Source of the DNA: Chitinophaga pendula
GTDB taxonomy: Bacteria > Bacteroidota > Bacteroidia > Chitinophagales > Chitinophagaceae
Direction: 5' to 3'
NCBI RefSeq assembly: GCF_020386615.1
Contig: NZ_CP077769.1
Coordinates: 2,046,001-2,110,000, forward strand
DNA: 64,000 nt
Below the pieces are notes generated by a model. It worked only from the letters and a program-made list of their open reading frames with translations. It searched no databases and had not been told where the DNA came from. How positions within the stretch are numbered: the first letter of the stretch is position 1; each line of letters opens with the position of its first letter. A program made the position numbers and the translations under genes. Shown here piece after piece: positions 1 through 11,500 of this stretch.

Positions 1-192
1 GGGCATTCACTGAATGCATTAAAAATACTGTCGCGCATTCAACAGGAAATGACTGTTAAAATTGAGTTGAAACATATTTTCCTTAAGCCCGTATTGGCAG
101 AACTATATGATCAGATCTGCCTGCTGGAATGGGCAAAGGACTTGCAGGATGAAGCAATCAGCAGTACCCATGTCGATAAAATTGTAATATGA
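1..192 (+). CDS. C-terminal end of an upstream NRPS (peptidyl carrier protein)
   Basis: An open frame enters from the left edge and ends at a TGA at 190-192. Its first three codons read G-H-S, the end of the GGHS carrier-protein signature, so the serine at codon 3 would carry 4'-phosphopantetheine. The rest is the helical end of a PCP followed by a short tail (ending DKIVI). The stop overlaps the ATG of the next synthetase by 4 nt (ATGA), so the two are probably translationally coupled. The upstream module content and any loading or acylation domain lie outside the window. Confidence 0.9.
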   Translation, partial: GHSLNALKILSRIQQEMTVKIELKHIFLKPVLAELYDQICLLEWAKDLQDEAISSTHVDKIVI

Positions 193-3100
193 CTATAAAC
201 GATCTCTTAGTCAAACTGAGGGAGCTACGAGTGAACATCCGCCTGGAGAATGGTCAATTAAATATAACGGCGCCGGAAGGAGCTCTTACTCCCGAACTAA
301 TTAAGATAATCAAAACGCATAAGGAGGGTATTGTTACGCTCCTTGAAAGCGTACACACCGCAGCCAGTGATCGGATAACACCGGCACCTGTACAAGCCGA
401 TTACCCCCTGTCTCATGCGCAACAAAGGCTTTGGATGCTGCAGCAGATGGGGGGAGATGCCAGTGCATATACTATACCCATGCTGTCGGATATTAATGGT
501 GAGGTCGATCCGAATATTGTGAAAAAGGTGTTTGAAGAATTGATAGAACGTCATGAAAGCCTCCGTACATCTTTTGTGGTGGTGAATAACGAAGTGCGCC
601 AGAAGATACTTGATACGAAACAAGTTAATTTTACAGTGTTAGTTAAAGACTTTCGCGGGTTGCCTGATCCGCTAATTGCTGCAAGAGAGCATGTTAGTCA
701 AATAATAAAAGAGCCCTTAGATATACAATCTGGCCAATTAGTAAAAGTCGCCCTATACCAGCTTCATACAGCACATTATTACCTGCTGCTTTACATTCAT
801 CATATAGTGACGGATGAATGGTCTATGCAGTTACTGATAAAGGAGTTTTTATCCGGCTATGATAAATATCGTAATGCAACGCAAAATGAGAGGCAGCCGT
901 TACGAATACAGTATAAGGATTATGCTGTTTGGCAGCGGTCGTTACTTAAAGAGAATAAATACAAAAAGAGCCGGGAATACTGGATGGATAAACTTGCAGG
1001 TGATATCCCGGTGCTGGACATGCCATCGGATTTTGCTCGTCCGGCTATACAGACATATAATGGGACTACGCTGACATGGAATATCCCGGAAGCGGCTGCG
1101 AAAAAACTAGTCACTTTCACACAGGAGTACAATACCTCGCTATTTATAGGCTTACTAGCTGTCGTAAAGCTATTGTTGTTCAGGTATACCGGCATAACAG
1201 ATTTGTTGGTAGGCATCCCGGTGACGGGAAGAGAACATGCTGATCTGGCTGGGCAGGTAGGGTTATTTATCAATACCCTGGTGGTCCGCACGGATATAGA
1301 TCCGGGTAAGGGACTATCTGCATTATTGGCGGCGGTAAAAGAAAATGCTCTCCAGGCTTACTCGCATAAGGAATATCCCTTTGATCTGCTGGTCGAAGAA
1401 CTTCCTATCAAACGCGACCTGAGCCGCTCCCCTTTGTTTAACGTAATGGTAGTACTGGTTGATGCTGATGCAGGGGAACCTCAAGTGGTGTCTGGTGATA
1501 TAAGGATCAGCGAGGTGCGTGTACCGGATGCAGGGAGCAAATTTGATTTGACGTTCTATTTCAAAAATAGTAAAGAGGGATTAGCACTTATTATTGAGTA
1601 TAACACGGATATATACAAGCATGCCCGGATAGAAAGGATAGCGCAGCACTTGCATTCGTTAATGGATGTGGCGTTGGATATGCCGGAAATGAGAATAGAT
1701 AAACTCGATTATTTGTCGGAAAAGGAAAGAACACAACTGTTATACGATTTCAGTAATACAGGTGGCGAAGTGCAGTATGAAGCGCCTTTTTATCAACTCA
1801 TTGCCGACAATGCAGTCTTATATCCCGATAAAATAGCGCTGATCTGCGGAGGAAGGGAATTAACCTATAGTTTATTGAATCGGTATGCGAGCACGTTAGC
1901 TACATATTTGCATACTCAATATGGAATTGGAGAAGGTCGTCTTGTAGGTGTTTTATTAGAACGGAGCGAGTGGCTTGTAATTGCAATGTTGGCGGTCCTG
2001 AAAACAGGAGCAGCTTACCTGCCTATAGATGTTAATGCGCCTGCTGCACGCATACAGTACATGTTAGAACAGGGGGGCGTCAATGTGGTGTTGACGGAAG
2101 AAGGCCATTTGCCATCACTGGATACATGGAATGGACATAAGTTGATACCTCAGCCCTTATTAGAAAGACTTCCTCTGTCAGCCATGAAAGAGATAGCTGT
2201 TGGGCATATGCAAAATCTGGCGTATGTGATCTATACATCCGGCTCCACAGGGTGGCCTAAAGGTGTAATGATCCGTCATGACGCGGTAAGTAATTTGTTG
2301 GAAAACCTGCGACAGGCGTTGTCAGTAAACCTGCTAGATACTTGGTTGGCTGTAACTACCGCCGCTTTTGATATGTCAGTAGTAGAAATATGGTTGCCGC
2401 TCATCTGTGGCGCCCGGTTGATACTGGCGACAACTGAGGAAGTACAATCACCGGCTTTATTGATTGAGATACTGGAAAGCCGACAGGTTACAATAATGCA
2501 GGCAACACCTGGTGTCTGGCACCTGCTTGTAGAGAGTGGTTGGCAAGGATCATCTGAAAGTCGTTTGATCACAGGAGGGGAGGCTTTAAACAGCCATTTG
2601 GCGGAGCAGCTGTTGAGCCGTTGTGCAGCATTATGGAATATGTATGGTCCTACGGAAACGACCGTATATGCCACCTGGAAAAAGATATTACAACCAGCAG
2701 ATGCAGACCTGATTGGTACGCCGTTGACCAATCTGTGGGCCTATATTTTGGATAATGAAAGGCAACCTACTCCGGTCGGTGTACCTGGAACCTTGTTTGT
2801 CGGTGGAATAGGACTGTCAAAGGGATACATCAATAATGATACGTTGACGGCTGAAAAATTTATAACTGATCCGTATCGGCCGGGGAAGATAATATACAAT
2901 ACAGGGGACCTATGTGAGTGGTCAGCGGATGGTCATATCCGATATTGGGGACGACGGGATGCACAGGTCAAAATAAGGGGATTTCGAATAGAACCCGGAG
3001 AAATCGAGACCGTATTGCTGAAATATGCCGGGGTCTCTCACGTTGCCATACATACATTCGGGAATGGAATTGATAAGTATCTGGTAGCTTATTATACAGC

Positions 3101-3563
3101 AGATACTCCTCTCGAGGCAATTACCTTGCGGCAGTATTTATGGTCACAGTTACCTGAATATATGATCCCGACGCACCTGATCCAGCTGGACGAGATCCCC
3201 CTTACCCTTAATGGAAAGATAGATAGAAACAGATTGCCTGAGCCAATAGGGCAGGTAACGAATTACCAACCGCCTGAGACAGATATGGAACGCTATCTGG
3301 TAAATATCTGGGAAGAGATATTGCACATACCTCAAATAGGCGTGCATGACAATTTTTTCCTCCTGGGAGGGCATTCTTTAAAGGCGATCCTTGTGTTGTA
3401 TCGTATTCAAAAGGACATAGGCGTGAAACTACAACTGAAAGATTTGTTCCTGACCGCTAATCTCAGAGAACTGGCGACACATATAGAACTATTGAACTGG
3501 GCAAAAGAAAATCAGCATAAGGCCACGGGTGCCATTAATACGACCCAAATAACTACGATATGA
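189..3563 (+). CDS. Single-module NRPS: TubC docking-C-A-PCP
   Basis: Cytoplasmic synthetase adding one residue. Residues 1-53 resemble the TubC-type N-terminal docking domain. The condensation domain starts near 72 and has HHIVTDEW (H204, H205, D209; E replaces the usual G of HHxxxDG). The adenylation domain spans about 525-1020, with TSGSTGWPKG near 682, the FDMS core near 727, YGPTETT near 819, a TGD motif near 905 and NGKID near 1008. By-eye alignment to GrsA gives the pocket code DMVQIGMVYK; it most resembles the Gly-type code DILQLGLIWK that I recall, which is a weak call. The PCP has GGHSL with S1063 as attachment site. There is no epimerisation domain. ATGA overlaps couple it to both neighbouring NRPS genes. 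Confidence 0.95.
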   Translation: MTINDLLVKLRELRVNIRLENGQLNITAPEGALTPELIKIIKTHKEGIVTLLESVHTAASDRITPAPVQADYPLSHAQQRLWMLQQMGGDASAYTIPMLSDINGEVDPNIVKKVFEELIERHESLRTSFVVVNNEVRQKILDTKQVNFTVLVKDFRGLPDPLIAAREHVSQIIKEPLDIQSGQLVKVALYQLHTAHYYLLLYIHHIVTDEWSMQLLIKEFLSGYDKYRNATQNERQPLRIQYKDYAVWQRSLLKENKYKKSREYWMDKLAGDIPVLDMPSDFARPAIQTYNGTTLTWNIPEAAAKKLVTFTQEYNTSLFIGLLAVVKLLLFRYTGITDLLVGIPVTGREHADLAGQVGLFINTLVVRTDIDPGKGLSALLAAVKENALQAYSHKEYPFDLLVEELPIKRDLSRSPLFNVMVVLVDADAGEPQVVSGDIRISEVRVPDAGSKFDLTFYFKNSKEGLALIIEYNTDIYKHARIERIAQHLHSLMDVALDMPEMRIDKLDYLSEKERTQLLYDFSNTGGEVQYEAPFYQLIADNAVLYPDKIALICGGRELTYSLLNRYASTLATYLHTQYGIGEGRLVGVLLERSEWLVIAMLAVLKTGAAYLPIDVNAPAARIQYMLEQGGVNVVLTEEGHLPSLDTWNGHKLIPQPLLERLPLSAMKEIAVGHMQNLAYVIYTSGSTGWPKGVMIRHDAVSNLLENLRQALSVNLLDTWLAVTTAAFDMSVVEIWLPLICGARLILATTEEVQSPALLIEILESRQVTIMQATPGVWHLLVESGWQGSSESRLITGGEALNSHLAEQLLSRCAALWNMYGPTETTVYATWKKILQPADADLIGTPLTNLWAYILDNERQPTPVGVPGTLFVGGIGLSKGYINNDTLTAEKFITDPYRPGKIIYNTGDLCEWSADGHIRYWGRRDAQVKIRGFRIEPGEIETVLLKYAGVSHVAIHTFGNGIDKYLVAYYTADTPLEAITLRQYLWSQLPEYMIPTHLIQLDEIPLTLNGKIDRNRLPEPIGQVTNYQPPETDMERYLVNIWEEILHIPQIGVHDNFFLLGGHSLKAILVLYRIQKDIGVKLQLKDLFLTANLRELATHIELLNWAKENQHKATGAINTTQITTI

Positions 3564-6500
3564 GTATACACCAACTTCTGCTCAAACTGAAGAAATCGGA
3601 TATTGTTATCCGCACTGAAAGCGGACAGTTGAAACTGCATGCGCCGGAAGGCGCATTGACAGAGGAGCTTTTAGCGGAGCTGAAGGCGAACAAACAGGAA
3701 CTTATCCGGTTTCTCAATAGCCTGGAAGGGAGTGCTTATACGCCTATCCCGCTGGTACCGGTGAAGGAGTATTATCCCTTGTCTCATGCACAACGAAGGC
3801 TGTGGATACAGGAAGAACAAATGCCGGGTGGAGCAACCTACAAGATCGTATTGCTCTTCAGAATGATTGGACCGTTACATATACCGGCACTGGCAAAAGC
3901 GTTTAATGTGTTGCTGTCAAGGCATGAAAGCTTGCGTACTGTGTTTGCTACAGTCGCCGGAGAACCGCAGCAACGTATATTGACATTAGAGGAGACCGGA
4001 TGGCAGATTAGCGTATTGAATTTTCAAAATATGCCAGACCAGCATGCGGCAGTTAACAGGCATGTAGCTAAAGTAGGAGCTGCGCCGGTTGACCTGGCTG
4101 TCGGTCCCCTGTTTCAGGCCGACTTACTCCAATTGGATGATAATGCACATTTACTGTTGCTATCTATGCACCACATCGTCTCCGATGCCTGGTCTATGAA
4201 GGTTATGATGTCGGAACTATTGACCGTATATAATAGCCTGGTAAATGGAGAAGACGTATTCTCGTTACCGGTATTACGTATACAATACAAGGATTACGCG
4301 ACCTGGCAATTGCAGGAAGTGCAGAACGACAAGTTCCAAGAACAACGTAGATACTGGATACAACAGTTAGGAGGAGAACTGCCGATCCTAGCATTGCCTA
4401 CAGATAAACCCCGGCCAGCTTATAAGACATTTAGAGGTATACAGCTTCCCTTTACCCTGGAAACACAATTGTCCCGGGATTTTAATAATTACCTGGGCGC
4501 AAGGAATGCTACGCTTTTCATGGGATTGCTGGCCTTGGTAAAAACATTATTATATAGTTATACCGGGCAACAAGATATTATTATAGGTACGCCTGTAGCG
4601 GGTAGAGGTCACCCTGATCTGGAAGACCAGATCGGGTACTATCTGAATACCTTGGCGCTGAGAACAACCTTTGCTGCTACAGAAAGCTTTGAGCAACTGT
4701 TGTTTAACGTTAAAAAGACAACCTTAGATGCTTTTAGTAACCAGGACTATCCATTTGATTTATTATTGGAGGAGTTGGACATCGGTATGGATGTTAACCG
4801 GCAACCTCTATTTGATGTAGTGTTAATACTGGAAAATGAACAATCGGCGAGCGCATCTCCGCAAATGGAAAAAATAGTTGTAGCGGAAGAACATCCGGAG
4901 CTACATATCAGTAAGGGAGACCTTCGTTTTCAGTTTGTGGAACAGGATGGTAACATCAGCGGAAGTATAGAATATAATACGGATCTGTATGATCGTCCGC
5001 GTATAGAACAAATGGTGAGTGATCTACATACTGTTTTAAGCGGTTTATTACAGGATCCTGATCAACGGCTACGGGATCTTTTACATAAAGATGATACAGT
5101 TCTGCTGCGGGCTAATTTCACGCGTCCTTTTGAATTGCCCCCCCCGGTGCCGCTGATCACTGTGATAGAGGAGCAGGTATCCCGTAATCCGGATGGATTG
5201 GCGGTAGAAGAGGAGAACAGCAGCATCAGCTATGTTGAATTATCGCGGCAGAGTAACCGTTTGTCGCATCTGTTGTATAGCTATGGCCTCACGGAAGTAT
5301 GTACTGGTGTTTGCCTGGGAGCAGGTATAGGTGTCGTCACTGTGTTGCTAGGTTGTATCAAGAGTGGTAGTATCTACATGCCTGTAGACCTGAGTCAGCC
5401 GCCGAAGCGCTTACAGTACTTGCTTCGGGAGAGTCGCCCAGGTCTGTTGATCACTACTTTAGGTGAACTTACCTCGCTGGTACCATTACTGGAAGAGCTG
5501 GATTGCCGGGTGCCTTATTTGTTAGGCTTACCGGAAAGCAGTGATAATATGCTTAACAGTTTATCCCTTGATGTGCATGGGCTGATCAGTATTTCGAGTA
5601 CTACAGCGAGGTTGCTCCGCGATCAGGAAGGTGTTTATACCTCTTCGGAAGTGGCATTAGAAGATTATGAGAGTGCTTTTCCTGCCGTTGAGCCGTCGGA
5701 AGGGAAGGGTGGTTACATTTTTTATACCTCTGGTTCTACCGGTCATCCGAAGGGTATCCGCGGACGGTTGGATAGTCTGAGTCATTATATCGGGTGGCAT
5801 ACGGGTTGTTTTGGGATGAACCGGGAGAGCCGTATCAGCCAGCTGGCGCCGGTGACCTTCGATGCTTCTCTGAAGGATATATTGTCTGCACTATATAGCG
5901 GAGGCACTTTATGTGTCCCTTCAGCCGGGACCCGGCAGCAGATCCCGCAGTTGCTAACCTGGTTGTCTGCCCGGAAGGTGACGGTATTACAGACGGTTCC
6001 TACTTTATTCCGCTTGCTGACCCGCAGTTTGAAAGACAGCGGAGAGCGGTTGTCCAGCTTACGGCATATTGTATTGGCCGGCGAACGCTTATATGGAAGA
6101 GATGTAGAGAACTGGCAATCTCACCAGGGAAGAGGCGCTATGTTATCTAACCTGTATGGTCTGACAGAAACGACGATATTAAAGAGCTGTTATCACATAA
6201 CGGAAACGGTTTGGGGTGCCGGTGATGCGATACCGGTGGGCTTTGCGATGAAAGATGCTGTCTTTGGAGTATTAGACGGAGACGAGTTGTGTGGAATAGG
6301 AGAGATAGGAGAAGTTTATATCCGTAGCCCTTATATGAGTGGCGGTTACCTGGATGAAAGCCTGAATGGTAGTTTGTTTGTACAGAATCCGCTGTTGAGC
6401 GATCGTATTGATATGGTATGCCGTACCGGTGACATCGGCCGTTACCGTGTAGACGGAAGTCTTGAACTGCTGGGCAGACGGGATGACCAGGTGAAGTTGC

Positions 6501-8461
6501 ATGGTGTGCGGGTGGAACTGGATGGGGTGAAACGGTTATTGTTGCGGCAGGAAGGTATAGAGCAGGTAGAGTTATTGCTACACCAGGATGAAGAACTGAA
6601 TAGTACTTTATTATGCTACTACACCGGGCGTCAGTATGAAAGCACGCAATTACGTCATCAGCTGGAGCAGGAGTTGCCGGCAGCGCATTTGCCAGGTCAT
6701 TATATCTGGCTGGAGGAGTTTCCGTTGAATGTGAATGGCAAGGTAGACCGTAAGCGTCTACCACGTCCTGATTCCTTGTCAGGCGGAGATAACTATGAGG
6801 CTCCGCATGCAGGTCTGGAGCAGGAATTATCTGGTATTTGGCAGCAGATCCTGGGCGTTGATCGAATCAGCAGAACGGCATCTTTTTTTGTGGTAGGCGG
6901 CTCTTCGCTGAAAGCGATCCAGTTACTATCGCGTATCTACAAGGAATATGAAGTACAGCTGACGATAGCAGATATTTTCAAACACACCACCTTGGCCGCT
7001 CAGGCTGCACTGATCGGGGCATCGATAAAGGTGAATTATGAACCTATTCCTCCGGCAGCGCCACAGGCTCACTATCCGCTATCTTTTGCCCAGCGACGAC
7101 TATGGGTGGTTGCCCAGCGGGAATCATCCGCACAACCCTTCAATGGACTTGACGTATATCGCCTGGAAGGCATATTGAATCCGGCAGCCCTCTCATCGGC
7201 ATTTATGACCTTGCTGGAAAGACACGAAAGCCTGCGTACTGTGTTTGTGATGTCAGGAGGAGAGCCTGTACAACGTATACTCGAAGTGTCAGACACCGGT
7301 TTTTCAATTTCGTATGAAGATATCAGCGACCTACCCGATAGGGAGACACAGTTGAGCCGTTTTATGCAGCAACTACAGGAACGTCCCTTTGTGCTGAGCG
7401 AAGGTCCCTTGTTACGGGTGTCATTATTACGGCAGTCTTCCACACAACATATGCTGTTGTTGTCGATTCATCATATCATATCAGATGAATGGTCCATGCA
7501 GATCATGGTGCGAGAGTTATTGTCACTGTATAATGCTTATAGTGATGGTCTGTCATCACCATTGTCTCCTCTTCGTATCCATTACAAAGATTATAGCGAA
7601 TGGCAGCGAAATACAATAGGAGCGGGGCAGTTTGATACAGATCGCAAATATTGGTTGTCCCGTTTAAGTGGAGACCTGCCGGTACTGGCGCTGATACCGG
7701 ACCATACCCGTCCGTCTGTACCGAGTTATCGTGGTGATCAGCTACAGTTTATTATAGAAAGTACAATAAGTTCCTCATTCAGGACTTACTTGGACAGCCG
7801 TGGTGCGACATTGTTTATGGGATTGTTGACGGTTGTCAAAACCTTACTGTACCGGTATACCGGTCAGCAGGACCTGATCATTGGTACTCCTGTTGCAGGA
7901 CGTGAACATCCGGACCTGGAAGATCAGATTGGTTATTACCTGAATACGCTGGCACTACGCAGTTACCCTTCCGGAGAAGATAGCTTTAATACCTACCTGT
8001 CGCAGATCAAATCGGTATCTCTTGAGGGTTTTGCGCATCAGGGCTATCCTTTTGACCACCTGGTAGAGGAGTTGGGCGTTGGCGCAGATCTGAGCCGGAA
8101 TCCGCTGTTCGATGTAGCGATAATATTACAGAACATCGATGTGAACCATGGTCATTCCCTACATATGCATGGGATCAGTGTAACGGCAGAACATCCGGAG
8201 CTACATATCAGTAAGGGAGACCTTCGTTTCCAATTTGTGGAGCAGGATGGTAACATCAGCGGGAGTATAGAATACAATACGGATCTGTACAGGAAGGAGC
8301 GAATAGAAGATATGATACAACACTTCAGCAGTGTTATGAAAGCTGTTGTGGAAGATCCGGAGATTATCTTAAGAAAGATATCTTACACAGGTCTTATAGA
8401 TGATCAACATATACAACAACAATATGCCGGTTTTACTACAGACCTGAACACCGAATACTAG
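3560..8461 (+). CDS. NRPS: TubC docking-C-A-PCP-C (ends with an unpaired C domain)
   Basis: Residues 1-53 are a second TubC-like docking domain. C1 has H204/H205/D209 (HHIVSDAW). The A domain (about 524-1070) is atypical: core FDASLKD (K772 at the position equivalent to GrsA 239), YGLTETT instead of YGPTETT (864-872), and approximate code DAKQVALILK. The PCP has GGSSL rather than GGHSL (attachment S1116). C2 has H1304/H1305/D1309. The protein stops after C2, and the partner A domain begins the next gene 45 nt downstream, so one module is split between two polypeptides. Much of the sequence (4889-8289) is nearly identical to parts of the next gene. K in the pocket is seen in some Glu-type codes (DAKDLGVVDK), so an acidic substrate is possible but unproven. 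Confidence 0.95.
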   Translation: MSIHQLLLKLKKSDIVIRTESGQLKLHAPEGALTEELLAELKANKQELIRFLNSLEGSAYTPIPLVPVKEYYPLSHAQRRLWIQEEQMPGGATYKIVLLFRMIGPLHIPALAKAFNVLLSRHESLRTVFATVAGEPQQRILTLEETGWQISVLNFQNMPDQHAAVNRHVAKVGAAPVDLAVGPLFQADLLQLDDNAHLLLLSMHHIVSDAWSMKVMMSELLTVYNSLVNGEDVFSLPVLRIQYKDYATWQLQEVQNDKFQEQRRYWIQQLGGELPILALPTDKPRPAYKTFRGIQLPFTLETQLSRDFNNYLGARNATLFMGLLALVKTLLYSYTGQQDIIIGTPVAGRGHPDLEDQIGYYLNTLALRTTFAATESFEQLLFNVKKTTLDAFSNQDYPFDLLLEELDIGMDVNRQPLFDVVLILENEQSASASPQMEKIVVAEEHPELHISKGDLRFQFVEQDGNISGSIEYNTDLYDRPRIEQMVSDLHTVLSGLLQDPDQRLRDLLHKDDTVLLRANFTRPFELPPPVPLITVIEEQVSRNPDGLAVEEENSSISYVELSRQSNRLSHLLYSYGLTEVCTGVCLGAGIGVVTVLLGCIKSGSIYMPVDLSQPPKRLQYLLRESRPGLLITTLGELTSLVPLLEELDCRVPYLLGLPESSDNMLNSLSLDVHGLISISSTTARLLRDQEGVYTSSEVALEDYESAFPAVEPSEGKGGYIFYTSGSTGHPKGIRGRLDSLSHYIGWHTGCFGMNRESRISQLAPVTFDASLKDILSALYSGGTLCVPSAGTRQQIPQLLTWLSARKVTVLQTVPTLFRLLTRSLKDSGERLSSLRHIVLAGERLYGRDVENWQSHQGRGAMLSNLYGLTETTILKSCYHITETVWGAGDAIPVGFAMKDAVFGVLDGDELCGIGEIGEVYIRSPYMSGGYLDESLNGSLFVQNPLLSDRIDMVCRTGDIGRYRVDGSLELLGRRDDQVKLHGVRVELDGVKRLLLRQEGIEQVELLLHQDEELNSTLLCYYTGRQYESTQLRHQLEQELPAAHLPGHYIWLEEFPLNVNGKVDRKRLPRPDSLSGGDNYEAPHAGLEQELSGIWQQILGVDRISRTASFFVVGGSSLKAIQLLSRIYKEYEVQLTIADIFKHTTLAAQAALIGASIKVNYEPIPPAAPQAHYPLSFAQRRLWVVAQRESSAQPFNGLDVYRLEGILNPAALSSAFMTLLERHESLRTVFVMSGGEPVQRILEVSDTGFSISYEDISDLPDRETQLSRFMQQLQERPFVLSEGPLLRVSLLRQSSTQHMLLLSIHHIISDEWSMQIMVRELLSLYNAYSDGLSSPLSPLRIHYKDYSEWQRNTIGAGQFDTDRKYWLSRLSGDLPVLALIPDHTRPSVPSYRGDQLQFIIESTISSSFRTYLDSRGATLFMGLLTVVKTLLYRYTGQQDLIIGTPVAGREHPDLEDQIGYYLNTLALRSYPSGEDSFNTYLSQIKSVSLEGFAHQGYPFDHLVEELGVGADLSRNPLFDVAIILQNIDVNHGHSLHMHGISVTAEHPELHISKGDLRFQFVEQDGNISGSIEYNTDLYRKERIEDMIQHFSSVMKAVVEDPEIILRKISYTGLIDDQHIQQQYAGFTTDLNTEY
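4889..8289 (+). repeat. NRPS module repeat, copy a (3300-nt period)
   Basis: Nearly identical DNA links this stretch to two places in the next gene. Positions 4889-7103 match 11561-13775 (offset 6672), and 6382-8289 match 9754-11661 (offset 3372). The difference between the offsets (3300 nt) is the length of one A-PCP-C unit. Synonymous positions are conserved too, which points to recent duplication or gene conversion rather than ancient homology. Similarity ends sharply at about 8289, inside the end of C2. Confidence 0.9.
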
Positions 8462-8506
8462 TTATTCGATCAACCGATTTATTCTAAAATTATTTGATAG
8501 ATTATT

Positions 8507-11500
8507 ATGTCAAGATCATTCATTCATTCCGTTATTGATAACAGGTCGGCAGCGCTAAAGGACCGGGTTGCAATTGAAGAGGAGGCTATCAGTATTAGTT
8601 ATGGACACCTGCTTGAAAATAGTAACCAAATTGCTAATCTACTTGTTTCTCTGGGTGTTGTGACCGGAGATGTGGTCGGAGTGGCAATGTATTCATCTAT
8701 CAGGTTAGTAACCAGTATGCTTGCTTGTTTTAAAAGCGATAGTATATATCTGCCATTAGATGTGAGTCAACCGGTGAACAGGCTGAGGCTAATGTTGTTG
8801 CAGGCACCCCCCAAGGTACTTATTACAACTGCCGAACAATTGGAAGATGTACGGGTGTTATTGATAGATAATGACATACCTGTTCCGGTGTTAATTGGAT
8901 TGCCGGATACCGCAGCGGTCACTATTAACAGTCTGACATTAGAAGGAATGCACCTCATTGAAGTAGATACAACAAAGGTGCAGGTGATGCGTTGGGAGGA
9001 TGGTATATATCAATTGTCGGTGACTACCCTGAATGAGTATGATGTCATAGCACCAGATATAGTGCAATCGCCAGATGCAGGTAATTATATATTTTATACT
9101 TCAGGGTCAACCGGGCTTCCCAAGGGAATACTTGGTTGTCATGAAAGTTTGAGTCATTATATATTGTGGCATCAGGAGGAATTCGAAGTTAATACAGAGT
9201 CCCGTATCAGTCAGCTGGCACCTGTTACATTTGATGCATCCCTAAAGGATATACTGGTTGCACTGGCAGCAGGGGCTACTTTATGTATACCATCTCCCGG
9301 TATCAGGTATCAGATACCTTTGCTGACCAGATGGCTCAAAGATCAGCGTATAAGTCTTCTGCAGACAGTACCATCTATGTTCCGCCTGGTCGTTCGTAAT
9401 CTGAAAGAGCAAAATATACTGCTGACGGATATACGTTATGTTGCCTTGGCGGGAGAACGGCTATATGGACGTGATGTATCAAACTGGCGTAGCGTAAGTG
9501 GGGAAAGCGCTGTCATAGCTAACCTGTATGGGCTGACGGAAACGACTATATTGAAGTCCTGTTATCGTATACCTCATTGGGATTGGGAACCGGGTGAAGT
9601 GATACCTGTAGGGCAGGCGATATCCAATACCCTGATTGCAGTGATCAATGAAAATGGACTTTGTACAGAAGGAGAAGTTGGAGAGGTGTACATCAAAACT
9701 CCTTACGTCACTAAAGGGTACCTGGATACAGTACTCAATGAGGCCCTGTTTATACAGAATCCGCTGGTGAGCGATCGTATTGATATGGTATGCCGTACCG
9801 GTGACATCGGCCGTTACCGTGTAGACGGAAGTCTTGAACTACTGGGCAGACGGGATGACCAGGTGAAGTTACATGGTGTGCGGGTGGAACTGGATGGGGT
9901 GAAACGGTTATTGTTGCGGCAGGAAGGTATAGAGCAGGTAGAGTTATTGCTACACCAGGATGAAGAACTGAATAGTACTTTATTATGCTATTATACTGGG
10001 CGTCAGTATGAAAGCACGCAATTACGTCATCAGCTGGAGCAGGAGTTGCCGGCAGCGCATTTGCCAGGTCATTATATCTGGCTGGAGGAGTTTCCGTTGA
10101 ATGTGAATGGCAAGGTAGACCGTAAGCGTCTACCACGTCCTGATTCCTTGTCAGGCGGAGATAACTATGAGGCTCCGCATGCAGGTCTGGAGCAGGAATT
10201 ATCTGGTATTTGGCAGCAGATCCTGGGCGTTGACCGAATCAGCAGAACGGCATCTTTTTTTGTGGTGGGCGGCTCTTCGCTGAAAGCGATCCAGTTACTA
10301 TCGCGTATCTACAAGGAGTATGAAGTACAGCTGACGATAGCAGATATTTTCAAACACACCACCTTGGCCGCTCAGTCTGCCCTGATCGGGGCATCGATAA
10401 AGGTGAATTATGAACCTATTCCTCCGGCAGCGCCACAGGCTCACTATCCGCTATCTTTTGCCCAGCGACGACTATGGGTGGTTGCCCAGCGGGAATCATC
10501 CGCACAACCCTTCAATGGACTTGAAGTATATCACCTGGAAGGCATATTGAATCCGGCAGCCCTCTCATCGGCATTTATGACCTTGCTGGAAAGACACGAA
10601 AGCCTGCGTACTGTGTTTGTGATGTCAGGAGGAGAGCCTGTACAACGTATACTCGAAGTGTCAGACACCGGTTTTTCAATTTCGTATGAAGATATCAGCG
10701 ACCTACCCGATAGGGAGACACAGTTGAGCCATTTTATGCAGCAACTACAGGAACGTCCCTTTGTGCTGAGCGAAGGTCCCTTGTTACGGGTGTCATTATT
10801 ACGGCAGTCTTCCACACAACATATGCTGTTGTTGTCGATTCATCATATCATATCAGATGAATGGTCCATGCAGATCATGGTGCGAGAGTTATTGTCACTG
10901 TATAATGCTTATAGTGATGGTCTGTCATCACCATTGTCTCCTCTTCGTATCCATTACAAAGATTATAGCGAATGGCAGCGAAATACAATAGGAGCGGGGC
11001 AGTTTGATACGGATCGCAAATATTGGTTGTCCCGTTTAAGTGGAGACCTGCCGGTACTGGCGCTGATACCGGACCATACCCGTCCGTCTGTACCGAGTTA
11101 TCGTGGTGATCAGCTACAGTTTATTATAGAAAGTACAATAAGTTCCTCATTCAGGACTTACTTGGACAGCCGTGGTGCGACATTGTTTATGGGATTGTTG
11201 ACGGTTGTCAAAACCTTACTGTACCGGTATACCGGTCAGCAGGACCTGATCATTGGTACTCCTGTTGCAGGACGTGAACATCCGGACCTGGAAGAACAGG
11301 TTGGTTATTACCTGAATACGCTGGCACTACGCAGTTACCCTTCCGGAGAAGATAGCTTTAATACCTACCTGTCGCAGATCAAATCGGTATCTCTTGAGGG
11401 TTTTGCACATCAGGGCTATCCTTTTGACCACCTGGTAGAGGAGTTGGGCGTTGGCGCAGATCTGAGCCGGAATCCGCTGTTCGATGTAGCGATAATATTA

